From positions 1 through 46,471 of the forward strand of contig CAZLGG010000021.1 of assembly GCA_964559135.1 (NCBI GenBank): a stretch of DNA of 46,471 nt, given 5' to 3'. Numbering within the stretch: the stretch's first letter is position 1; every line of letters begins with the position of its first letter. The notes beneath the pieces are model-generated. The model worked only from the letters and a program-made list of their open reading frames with translations, searched no databases and was not told the DNA's origin. Both the position numbers and the translations under genes were made by a program. This stretch comes from DRQF01 sp964559135 (lineage in GTDB: Bacteria; Planctomycetota; GCA-002687715; DRQF01). Below, one piece after another: positions 29,341-36,949 of the stretch.

Positions 29341-31727
29341 AGTCCCTGTTCGATGAGCATCTGATCGAAGCGCGCCGTGACCTTCGCCTTGAGGGTCTCG
29401 AAGAATTCGCGGGAGTTGAAGTGTTCCAGATCGATGTCCGGGTACTCCTCATGGACTTCGCTCGGCATGACATAGTCGTCCGGAGTGAACCCCGCATCCT
29501 TCTCGAGTCGATATCCCCGCAGAAAAGTCCTCAAGACGCACCGCGAGAGGGTCTCCGGGTCGAACTCCAGGCCCGTCATGGCCGCCACCGTGTGGGCCAT
29601 GACGTCGTCGGGAAGTCCGCTGAACTTGCAGATGCCGAGGATGTCGTCCCGGAGGATCGAAAAGCCTCGCTCGGTGATCGCCTCGACCCAGTAGTCCAGG
29701 CCCTTCTCTCGTTCGAAGACATAGAGGAGGTACGTTCGCATGGACATGTGCCCGCCCGCCAAGGCCCAAGGATATCCGGGGTTGAATTGGGGCAGATAGG
29801 CGGGGAACTCGACGCCCTTGCAGTGCATGGCGTAACCCGTTTCCCCGAGAGCATCCGAGAGGCGCTTGGAGCCCTGGCCGAGGAGAGGCAGTCGGCCTCG
29901 CCCGATCTCTTCGAGGGCGCGGCGGGCTCCCTCGAAGTCGCCGTAGCGGATGTACTCGGGAAGGATGGACTCCTCGCCCTTCTCCTCGGCGCGTTTGTTG
30001 TACTCCATGGCGTAGGCGAGCGTCACTCCCACGGAAATGGAGTCCATGCAGAGGTCATCCACCAGGTCGACGAGTTCGGCCGCCTGATCGATGTCGAAGA
30101 TGCCGATGTTCGCGCTGAGGAGGTTGAGGGGCTCGTAGTCGAATTTGGCTCGAAACTTGGAGGGCTTACCGTCCGGCCCTTTGTCATACATGTTCTTGTG
30201 GCAGGCGATCCCGCAGGCGAAGCAGGCCTCGTCCTTGATGAGGAATCTCCCGTCCTGCTCGACGTTCTCTCGATAGAGAGGGACCGAAATGTCCGTTCCC
30301 GTCGGATTGAAGTTGTATTCCGGCATGGCGTGGAGCGGATTGAGCGCGGTCATGTTCGCCCAGGTACCGCCGCCGCCGTCGCCCTTGCGAGCGTCGCGGA
30401 AGCGTTGGCTGCCCTTGCCGCGGGCCACATGTTGGTTGACCTCCTTGAGGCCGGGAACCTTGTCGCCTCGCTTCTTGTCCTTCACGTCGGCGGCGATGCC
30501 GAGGAGGTTTTTCGATCCCATGACTCCACCAAAGCCGCCGCGGCCGCAGAAACGGGATTTCATGTCGCCGCTTCGCAACTGATTGATCGTCGAGAGCGCG
30601 ATGGAGGCAAACCTCACGCCGCGGAAATTCTCACCGGCCGGTCCGATCACCGCGAAGTGGGCATCGGGGTAGAGGGTGTGGAGGTGCTGGATCTTCTCGT
30701 TGGCGCGCTTTCCTACCAATTGGGATGCATTCTTGAAGCGGAACCGGGGCTTGCCGTCCTCGCCTTCGCTGATGTGGAGGTAGACGGGCATGACCGCTCG
30801 ACCGGTGAAGATCACCTCGTCGATGTCCATGTAGCGAATCTTGGTTCCGAATTTTCCGCTACCGGCGGTCCACATCGCCGAGGGGCGGTAACTGTTCGTG
30901 CATTTCAGCGGAGAGAATCCGTGAAAATAGGTCCGAAGCCCGGTCATGAACTGGCTTCCGGTGAGGCGGCCGAGATTCATGATCAGGGGAGCGTCGGGTG
31001 AGTAAGGGTCATCGACGGAATAGTCCTGGAGAAGCTTGAAGCCCCGCGCGGCGCCGCCCAAGACGTCTTCCACGTCCTGACAGTGAATCGTCTCATGGCG
31101 GACGCTGTAGGTGGAGAGGTCGACCGTGTAACGATTGAGCGTGAAGGCCTTCGGCTCGAGTGTTCCCTCCTGGAGGGGAGGGATCTCCGGGAGAGCCGGG
31201 GCTTTCTTTTTCTTCTTCGGCGGAGCGTCTTTCTTCGGGGCATCGGGTGTCTGGGCGGTCTCGGGCTCCGTGGGCGCGGGCTCCGCCTTGGGCGGAGGTT
31301 CCTTCGGCACCTCCTTCGACGTGGCATCCCGCGTGGGGTGCGTCTCCCGCGTCGTTTCTCCCGTGTGGGCGGCATCCAGCTCCACCAGTTCGGTTCGGTC
31401 CACGGCGAGGCGCTTCTCGTCGGTCCCCACGATCTCGATGACGGTCCGCCCCAGGCTGAATCGTTCTCCGGGCACGAGGCGGTGACGCTCCCCCTTGCCG
31501 AGAACGGGGCCGTTTTCGAACCGCACCTTGTTCGCGCTTCCCAAGTCCTCGATCGCCAACGCACCGTCAGTGTCGAGAACGAGCCGTGCGTGCTCGCTCG
31601 AGACGTTGACGTCCGGGATGACGATGCGGTTGGAGGAGGAACGGCCCAACGTGAGACCGTCCACGGCGGGGACCTCTCGAATGGAACCGTCGGGTTCTCG
31701 GATACGAAGATGAATCGATTCGCTCAT
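29337..31727 (-). CDS. aor: FHA-domain-fused aldehyde:ferredoxin oxidoreductase (tungsten/molybdenum enzyme)
   Basis: A 796-residue three-part protein. (1) A FHA phosphothreonine-binding domain (about 1-105) with the key residues LGRS (Gly28-Arg29-Ser30), SSEH (Ser43...His46) and DLGSAN...NG. (2) A Pro/Lys/Glu-rich linker (about 110-190), including a KKKKK run. (3) A complete AOR (about 193-796): N-terminal pterin domain with GKFGTKIRYMDIDEVIFTGR, pterin loop RFCGRGGFGGVMGSKNLLGI, [4Fe-4S] ligands Cys502, Cys505, Cys509 (CFACGIAC) and Cys700 (GICKFSG), and the CMDSISVG segment. AORs oxidise aldehydes to acids with ferredoxin, using bis-pterin W or Mo. The gene starts 13 bp after a TPP-enzyme gene and overlaps the TupA-like gene. 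No signal peptide is present, so it should be cytoplasmic. The FHA fusion is unusual for this family. Confidence 0.93.
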   Translation of the reverse strand: MSESIHLRIREPDGSIREVPAVDGLTLGRSSSNRIVIPDVNVSSEHARLVLDTDGALAIEDLGSANKVRFENGPVLGKGERHRLVPGERFSLGRTVIEIVGTDEKRLAVDRTELVELDAAHTGETTRETHPTRDATSKEVPKEPPPKAEPAPTEPETAQTPDAPKKDAPPKKKKKAPALPEIPPLQEGTLEPKAFTLNRYTVDLSTYSVRHETIHCQDVEDVLGGAARGFKLLQDYSVDDPYSPDAPLIMNLGRLTGSQFMTGLRTYFHGFSPLKCTNSYRPSAMWTAGSGKFGTKIRYMDIDEVIFTGRAVMPVYLHISEGEDGKPRFRFKNASQLVGKRANEKIQHLHTLYPDAHFAVIGPAGENFRGVRFASIALSTINQLRSGDMKSRFCGRGGFGGVMGSKNLLGIAADVKDKKRGDKVPGLKEVNQHVARGKGSQRFRDARKGDGGGGTWANMTALNPLHAMPEYNFNPTGTDISVPLYRENVEQDGRFLIKDEACFACGIACHKNMYDKGPDGKPSKFRAKFDYEPLNLLSANIGIFDIDQAAELVDLVDDLCMDSISVGVTLAYAMEYNKRAEEKGEESILPEYIRYGDFEGARRALEEIGRGRLPLLGQGSKRLSDALGETGYAMHCKGVEFPAYLPQFNPGYPWALAGGHMSMRTYLLYVFEREKGLDYWVEAITERGFSILRDDILGICKFSGLPDDVMAHTVAAMTGLEFDPETLSRCVLRTFLRGYRLEKDAGFTPDDYVMPSEVHEEYPDIDLEHFNSREFFETLKAKVTARFDQMLIEQGL

Positions 31728-31740
31728 GGATGCGCGACTT

Positions 31741-33387
31741 TCAAAGCTTGCAGGTAATGGATCCCAACCTCTCGGTCAGCTTGGTATTCTCGCTATAGTC
31801 GATGGGGATGACGACGAGAGCCGGCCGATTCTGACTGAAGGCCTCTTGCAGGGCCCCCGCGAGGTCCTTCGACTTTTCGACACGTCGCCCCCAGCAGCCG
31901 AAGGATTCAGCGAGTTTGACCCAGTCCGGATTCGTGAATCCGAGGTCGGAGTGCTCGCCGAAGGTGTTCGTCTGCTTCCACTTGATCAACCCGTATTCCT
32001 TGTCTTCCCACACCATGACGACGATGGGCAGATTGCGTCGGGCCGCCGTCTCGAGATCCTGGATGTTCATGAGAACACCGGCGTCCCCGCAGACGGCGAG
32101 GACGCGCCGCTCGGGAAACACGGTCTTGGCCGCCATGGCGCCGGGAAGGGCAAAACCCATGGAGCAAAAGCCGTTGGAGATGAGGCAGGTGTTCGGCTCG
32201 TCGCATTGGAAGTAACGACCGATCCACATCTTGTGAGCGCCCACGTCGGAGAGAAGGATGTCCTCCGGACCGAGGGCCTCGCGGACGTCCCACAAGGCTT
32301 TCTGAGGGCGAATGATCCCTTCGGTCTCGTCCCCGGCGTGGGCGGCCAAGTCGTCCGTCATGATCTCTCGGAAGGCCTGATAGCGGTCTTCCTGGACCAG
32401 GCGTTGATCGCCCAGTTCTTTGTTCATTGACCACAGAGAATCGGCGATGTCCGCCACGATCTCGACGTCGGGGTCGTAGTGGAGTTCCACCTCGGCTGGT
32501 TCGAAGTCGATGTGAACGATTTTTTTCTTGCGTCCGACGTTCCAGAACCGCGGATGGTATTCGACGAGGTCGTATCCGATGGCGATGACCAGATCCGCCT
32601 TCTCCATCTCGCAGGTGATGTGGTCGCGGGATTGGAGTCCCATCGTGAAGAGGCATCTCGGGTCCGTCCGCGGGAGCACGCCTTTTCCCATAAACGTGCT
32701 GACGACACCGACGCCGGTTCTTTCGCTCAGGATTCGGAGCTGTCGCGTCGCACGCTTGCGGATGGAGCCGTTGCCGGCGAGGATGATGGGGTTCTCCGCC
32801 ATCTTGAGCAACTCCACGGCTTCCTTCACCGCTTTGTGATCCGCACCGGGGCGACGCACGCGGCGAGGCTCCATGGGCTGCAGGCCCTCGACGTCATTCT
32901 TGGCGAGATCCTCGGGCAACTCGATATGGCAGGCGCCGGGCTTTTCCATCGTGGCCAGTTTGAAGGCCTTCCGGATCACTTCGGGGATGTTGGTCGCATC
33001 CTTGATGCTGTAGTTCCACTTGGTCATGGGCTCGAACATGCGGACGACGTCCATGTTCTGGTGGGACTCCTTGTGCATCCGCTTCGTATCCGCTTGGCCC
33101 GTGACAACGACCATGGGGGCCCGATCCATGTTCCCATCGGCCACGCCCGTGACGAGATTCGTGGCCCCGGGCCCGAGGGTGCCCAGGCAAACCCCCGCCT
33201 TGCCGGTCAGGCGGCCGTAGACGTCCGCCATGAACGCCGCGGTCTGCTCGTGGCGACACAGGACGAAGTCGATGGGCGAATTCTTCAGCGAGATCATCAG
33301 ATCCGCGTTCTCCTCGCCCGGAAGTCCAAAAATATACTCCACGCCCTCGGCTTCGAGGCACTTCACAAACAGGTCGGATGCTTTCAT
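31741..33387 (-). CDS. Catabolic acetolactate synthase-like TPP enzyme
   Basis: A 548-residue thiamine-diphosphate enzyme closest in pattern to catabolic acetolactate synthase (AlsS/BudB type): EYIFGLPGEENADL, the catalytic Glu in CRHEQTAAFMADVYGRLTGK, the GPGATNLVTGVADGN segment, HKESHQNMD, a central NAD-like domain, and the C-terminal TPP motif beginning GDAGVLMNIQDLE. The second metal-ligand position is Asp (VWEDKEYG), as in catabolic enzymes, where many other TPP enzymes have Asn. It may make acetolactate from pyruvate, or decarboxylate another 2-oxo acid. GGGGAGA precedes the ATG. It is the first gene of the run containing the FHA-AOR (13-bp gap), which suggests that its product or an aldehyde by-product feeds the AOR. 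No separate regulatory subunit is seen, again like AlsS. Confidence 0.85.
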   Translation of the reverse strand: MKASDLFVKCLEAEGVEYIFGLPGEENADLMISLKNSPIDFVLCRHEQTAAFMADVYGRLTGKAGVCLGTLGPGATNLVTGVADGNMDRAPMVVVTGQADTKRMHKESHQNMDVVRMFEPMTKWNYSIKDATNIPEVIRKAFKLATMEKPGACHIELPEDLAKNDVEGLQPMEPRRVRRPGADHKAVKEAVELLKMAENPIILAGNGSIRKRATRQLRILSERTGVGVVSTFMGKGVLPRTDPRCLFTMGLQSRDHITCEMEKADLVIAIGYDLVEYHPRFWNVGRKKKIVHIDFEPAEVELHYDPDVEIVADIADSLWSMNKELGDQRLVQEDRYQAFREIMTDDLAAHAGDETEGIIRPQKALWDVREALGPEDILLSDVGAHKMWIGRYFQCDEPNTCLISNGFCSMGFALPGAMAAKTVFPERRVLAVCGDAGVLMNIQDLETAARRNLPIVVMVWEDKEYGLIKWKQTNTFGEHSDLGFTNPDWVKLAESFGCWGRRVEKSKDLAGALQEAFSQNRPALVVIPIDYSENTKLTERLGSITCKL

Positions 33388-33616
33388 CGTATCTCCCCAT
33401 TCCCCAGTGGTTTCGAACTCAGAGCATACCCCGCGTCGTCAAGGATTGCCACGTACGGGGAAGAATTGGCGTCGGAGATTCGTCGCGAGGGCTCCGATCC
33501 GATTGAAGTCTTGGCCGCTTGGGGCAGAATGAAGCGCTCGCTGACGTACCCCGGGCGGCGGTTTGGCCGTTCGCCCCTCCCACGACCCGTTTGGAATTCA
33601 TCGAAAGGAGTTTCAC

Positions 33617-35035
33617 ATGACCGCGCGCAAGGTCCCTTATCTACTTTGCTTGGTTGCCGTTTTCGTTCTGGTCGGAGGACTCTCCGCTCAGACCGCTTGG
33701 GTCTTCAATCTGGACGGCGGCCAGGAAGTGCCGGCCGTCACGACATCCGCGTCGGGTGTGGGTTTCGCCACCCTCGATGGGGCCAACAACTTCACGCTGA
33801 GCGTCCAGCACGACGTGGCCGGCGTCACGGCGGCCCATATCCATTTGGCGGCGGCCGGATCCTCGGGCCCCATCTTCATCGGTCTCGGAACCGGAACGAG
33901 CCCCATCACGTTTTCGACGACCCTCAGTGCTTCCGATGTCGCCTCCCTGATGGCCGGCGACTTCTACGTGAACATCCATTCCGCGACCCATCCCGCCGGA
34001 GAGATCCGCGGGCAGATCGTGAACGCCTTCCAACAGCAGGTCTATATCAACGAATACTGCAACGATCCGTTTGGTGCCACGGGCCTCGACACGAATCTGG
34101 ACGGTGTCGTCGCAACGAGTTCATCTCAGCAGGACGATGAATTCGTGGAGATCGTGAACGGCACGGACCAGACGGTCGACATCGGCGGTTGGACCCTCGC
34201 CGACGGCGCCTTCGTGCGCCACACGTTCTCCAGCGGTACGATGTTGCCCCCCGGTGCAGCGATCGTCGTCTTCGGCGGCGGGAGCGTTGCGAATTTCAAT
34301 AACATGGGATTCAGCGGAGTCCTCGCCGACACGGGTTCCCTCGGCCTCAACAACAGCAGTGACACGATCACCATCGCCGACGCGATGGGCAACACGATCG
34401 ACTCCTACTCCTACACGAGCGGCGGTCCCGATGACGGCAACGGCGAGTCCGTCGTTCGCACCCCCGAGACGCCTCTCGGTACGTTCGGTCTCCACACGCT
34501 GACTCCCGGCGGTCTCCCCTTCAGTTCGGGGCTCCACACGGGCGGCGTTTTCCCGTGGGGCCAGGCCATTCTCCCCAGCGCGGCCTACCCGGGGAACGGC
34601 TCCGATGCGCAGACCAGCGTCTCCATCAACGGCGTCAACGATAACCAGGTGAGCAACATCCACGGCGTGCAGGGCGGCGACGTGATTGGCCTCCAATTCT
34701 CCTCGCCCGGCGGAACCCTCTCGACGGCGCCCTTCCTGGCGTTGGCTCAGCTGTTCACCACGGGCGCTCCGCCCGCACCCCTCCTTTTGCCCGGGGACGC
34801 CATGCCCTCGGTCTATCTGGACCTGACTTCGCCCGTGATCGTCTTGGCGGACGGGCTTTCGTCGCCTGGCGGCATCCTGTCCCCAGTCCTCTCGGGATAC
34901 ACCGTGACGGGGCAACTGCCCGCGTCTCTCGCGGGGACCAATACGTCCATCATGATCGTGTTGCTCGCCAGCGATCCGGGTCTGAATTCGGTGAACTTGG
35001 GGGTTGCCGACGCCCACGAGCTTCAGATCCTCTGA
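33617..35035 (+). CDS. Secreted CHRD and lamin-tail (LTD) domain protein
   Basis: A 472-residue exported protein with signal peptide (about 1-25, ...GGLSAQ). A CHRD domain lies at about 27-137 (LDGGQEVPAVTTSASGVGFA, VTAAHIHLAAAGSSGPI, DFYVNIHSATHPAGEIRGQI). A lamin-tail domain lies at about 142-300 (VYINEYCNDP, DDEFVEIVNGTDQTVDIGGW). The C-terminal domain of about 150 residues begins YPGNGSDAQTSVSINGVND and ends DAHELQIL. The last domain is homologous to the C-terminus of the cupredoxin protein across the terminator (YPGSGDDLTQSTGING ... GHEIQILF). The ATG at 33617 follows AAAGGAG with good spacing. Monocistronic. It is probably cell-surface or extracellular; the role is unknown. Confidence 0.88.
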   Translation: MTARKVPYLLCLVAVFVLVGGLSAQTAWVFNLDGGQEVPAVTTSASGVGFATLDGANNFTLSVQHDVAGVTAAHIHLAAAGSSGPIFIGLGTGTSPITFSTTLSASDVASLMAGDFYVNIHSATHPAGEIRGQIVNAFQQQVYINEYCNDPFGATGLDTNLDGVVATSSSQQDDEFVEIVNGTDQTVDIGGWTLADGAFVRHTFSSGTMLPPGAAIVVFGGGSVANFNNMGFSGVLADTGSLGLNNSSDTITIADAMGNTIDSYSYTSGGPDDGNGESVVRTPETPLGTFGLHTLTPGGLPFSSGLHTGGVFPWGQAILPSAAYPGNGSDAQTSVSINGVNDNQVSNIHGVQGGDVIGLQFSSPGGTLSTAPFLALAQLFTTGAPPAPLLLPGDAMPSVYLDLTSPVIVLADGLSSPGGILSPVLSGYTVTGQLPASLAGTNTSIMIVLLASDPGLNSVNLGVADAHELQIL

Positions 35036-35105
35036 ATTTGAGTCCTGGACCCTCGTAGCGCCTCCTCGGCGCGCCGCCGAAGGGTGCTGCGACGGCGATA
35101 CGAAA

Positions 35106-35133
35106 AAAGGGCCGCCCGGCAGGGCGGCCCTTT
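35106..35133. terminator. Strong bidirectional intrinsic terminator
   Basis: A perfect 12-bp stem (35106-35117 with 35122-35133) and a GGCA tetraloop sit between two convergent genes. Six A residues (35103-35108) give a U-run for leftward transcripts, and TTTCT follows for rightward transcripts. Confidence 0.9.
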
Positions 35134-35156
35134 CTCATGGGTGATTCCCCCGTCCC

Positions 35157-35951
35157 TCAGAAGAGGATCTGGATCTCGTGGCCGTTGGAACGGGCCACCC
35201 CTGGAGGCAGGGCGACTCCGGGGGCGACGACGAGGGTTTGGATCATGATGGAATTGCCGCCGAGGCCTCCCGGAAGGATGAATCCATAGGTATTCCCCTG
35301 GGGAAGGATCACCTGGCTCAATCCGAGAGGCGTGATGCCGTTGACGAGCAGGATTCCTCCCTGATCATTGATGTACAGATTGGGGATGATCCCGACAGGC
35401 GCGGGCCCACCCTGAGGCATGAGTTGGGCACCGATGAGAAGGGGCTTGTTCAAGAGCGTGCCGCCGGGCGATTCCACGCCGATGGTGAGCAGATCGCCCG
35501 TTCCGCCCTGCTTGATGTCGATGGGATTGGCCGTTCCGTTGATGCCCGTGCTCTGCGTAAGGTCGTCGCCGCTGCCCGGGTAAGTCGGCGGCGCGAGGAC
35601 GACGATCTGGCCCATCATGTTGCAACAGAGCAGGTGAGGTTGACAGAAATAGTCGATGACGCCGATGGCCGTGGGGGTGTAGGTCACCGTGGGGTTCGAA
35701 AAATCCAGCGGAGAGTTGAAAAGAGCTCCCATCATGGGATCGGAGAATCCGGTCCCGCTCGTGACCGTGTGGGCCCCGCCGCTGACGAAGTTCCATTGAA
35801 CGGAGTCACCGATGGTGATCGTCGTCACGTTCGTGTTGGACGTCTGGTCCACGAACGAGAGGCCGATCGCATCGACCTGGTGTGTCGTCTGGGCGGGCAG
35901 GGTCGCTGTCGCGATGACGGCGACGAGAGGTAAGATCAATCCACGTAGCAT
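35157..35951 (-). CDS. Secreted cupredoxin (type 1 copper) protein with shared C-terminal domain
   Basis: A 264-residue exported protein with signal peptide (about 1-20, ...LPAQ). A plastocyanin/azurin-like domain lies at about 23-120, with the copper ligands His61 (GGAHTVTSG), Cys103, His106 (YFCQPHLLCCNMMG) and Met112 or Met113. The CxxH plus nearby Met pattern is that of type 1 copper proteins carrying electrons. The remaining part (YPGSGDDLTQSTGINGTANP ... GHEIQILF) is the same C-terminal domain as in the convergent CHRD/LTD protein. The extra Cys109/Cys110 near the copper loop are unusual and could form a disulfide or bind a second metal. The partner is unknown. Confidence 0.88.
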   Translation of the reverse strand: MLRGLILPLVAVIATATLPAQTTHQVDAIGLSFVDQTSNTNVTTITIGDSVQWNFVSGGAHTVTSGTGFSDPMMGALFNSPLDFSNPTVTYTPTAIGVIDYFCQPHLLCCNMMGQIVVLAPPTYPGSGDDLTQSTGINGTANPIDIKQGGTGDLLTIGVESPGGTLLNKPLLIGAQLMPQGGPAPVGIIPNLYINDQGGILLVNGITPLGLSQVILPQGNTYGFILPGGLGGNSIMIQTLVVAPGVALPPGVARSNGHEIQILF

Positions 35952-36182
35952 CTGTTGTATTCTCCTTGGTCGGCGAAAAGGGGGCGGCGGCGACGGTTCG
36001 CTGGGTACGCAGCCTGGGCCCCATTATGAGGTCGGAGGGAGGATGCACCAAGGAGCGGGCGGAATCCTGGCGGGGTGGAACGGGAATTCATGGGGTGAAT
36101 ACTGATGCAGATGGGGGCATCGTGCCGGGAGTCGGGACATCCGGGTCCGGTCGAACGTCGCTGGGGGTTCATCTTCTGGAGA

Positions 36183-36198
36183 GCAGAGCTTGCTCTGC
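36183..36198. repeat. 7-bp-arm hairpin palindrome GCAGAGC-TT-GCTCTGC
   Basis: A perfect inverted repeat with a 2-base centre, at the left edge of the tandem units. It is related in form to the GAAGAGC-AA-GCTCTTC palindrome at 36284-36299. Confidence 0.5.
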
Positions 36199-36272
36199 AC
36201 GATGAAGCGTAGCGCGGACAAATAGCGCAGGGTTTGCTCTGCAGGATGAAGCGAACCGCAGACAATTGGCGC
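36191..36272. repeat. Two degenerate 38-bp tandem units
   Basis: Unit 1 (36191-36228) and unit 2 (36235-36272) both begin TGCTCTGCA and share GATGAAGCG and GCGC ends. I count 32 of 38 matching bases. Confidence 0.55.
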
Positions 36273-36283
36273 CGAAGCGGCAT

Positions 36284-36299
36284 GAAGAGCAAGCTCTTC
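36284..36299. repeat. 7-bp-arm hairpin palindrome GAAGAGC-AA-GCTCTTC
   Basis: A perfect inverted repeat with a 2-base centre, at the right edge of the tandem-unit region. Confidence 0.5.
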
Positions 36300-36375
36300 A
36301 CTCCACGTCATCGCATCCTCCTTGTTGCGCGACGAGGGTGTCGAGGTTCGGACTTCTGTTGACGTTCTTGTTTTT

Positions 36376-36467
36376 CTCTCACGGAGCCACGGAGTCGCAG
36401 AGAAGGATGTCGCGGATCGTGAGTCGCTCGGCCGACGAGTCTCCGTGTCTCTGCGCCTCCGTGAGAG
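36376..36467. repeat. Inverted repeat with CACGGAG/CTCCGTG motifs
   Basis: CTCTCACGGAG (36376-36386) is the exact reverse complement of CTCCGTGAGAG (36457-36467). Inside each arm are further CACGGAG or CTCCGTG copies and GCAGAGA/TCTCTGC. The enclosed 70 bp carry no gene. Confidence 0.65.
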
Positions 36468-36558
36468 GCCCCTCTTCTCTCCACGTCCTCGTCGAATGCC
36501 GGCGGGGATTCATCCTCGACGCACGGGAGAACTCCTCGGCGATTCCGCCGCGCGTGTC

Positions 36559-36906
36559 CTATCGAGATTCGATGCAATCCTTGTGGGCGAGATGCCACGC
36601 CTCGAACCCTCCAGCGAGGCTGTAGACCGTCTGGAATCCCTGTTCGAGGAGCCAGGCCGCCGCCATGAGGCTGCTATTCCCATGGTAGCAGTAGACGACG
36701 ATCTTGGAGTCTCTCGGCGTCTCTTCGAGGAAAGATTCGACGACTCCGTCGTGCAGGTGCTGAGAGTCCGGGATGCGGCCGGCGGCGTGCGAACCCGGGT
36801 CCCGGATGTCCAGGAACACAGCCTCTCCGCTTTTCAACCATTCTCGTGCGGCTTGGACGTCGATCTCGGGAACTCGTGCCATGGGATGGACTCTCCAGTG
36901 TGTCAT
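36559..36906 (-). CDS. Single-domain rhodanese (GlpE-like sulfurtransferase)
   Basis: A 115-residue rhodanese domain. It has EIDVQAAREWLKSGEAVFLDIRD at the start, the active-site loop CYHGNSS with the persulfide-forming Cys73, and the closing GGFEAWH. The CxxGxSS-type loop matches thiosulfate sulfurtransferases of the GlpE/PspE group. It has no signal peptide and should be cytoplasmic. The start at 36906 is preceded by GGAAGGAT; an alternative ATG at 36882 also has a purine-rich leader. It is divergently transcribed from a Gfo/Idh oxidoreductase with a 43-bp gap, so the promoters overlap. A sulfur donor of this kind could serve cofactor synthesis or selenium/sulfur metabolism, but nothing ties it to either directly. 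Confidence 0.88.
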   Translation of the reverse strand: MTHWRVHPMARVPEIDVQAAREWLKSGEAVFLDIRDPGSHAAGRIPDSQHLHDGVVESFLEETPRDSKIVVYCYHGNSSLMAAAWLLEQGFQTVYSLAGGFEAWHLAHKDCIESR

Positions 36907-36949
36907 GCACTATCCTTCCACGGCCCTGGAATCTCAAGGAGGATCAGGA

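Larger units (their letters stand above)
35952..36558. other. 607-bp repeat-rich intergenic region
   Basis: No convincing gene is present; open frames on both strands are Arg/Pro/Ser-rich and lack domain patterns. The region holds two degenerate tandem units (36191-36272), two short perfect hairpin palindromes (36183-36198, 36284-36299) and a larger inverted repeat (36376-36467). It looks like non-coding repetitive DNA or a decayed insertion site. Confidence 0.6.

Noticed and set aside
29421..31001. 526-codon plus-strand open frame opposite the AOR
   Set aside because: Antisense of the AOR domain; no recognisable domains.
31741..33387. Anabolic acetohydroxyacid synthase (IlvB)
   Set aside because: No adjacent small subunit; the metal-ligand Asp in VWEDKEYG and the overall pattern fit the catabolic AlsS type better.
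32479..34140. 553-codon plus-strand open frame across the TPP-enzyme gene and into the CHRD gene
   Set aside because: Overlaps two genes with convincing motifs on other frames; Arg/Gly-rich translation.
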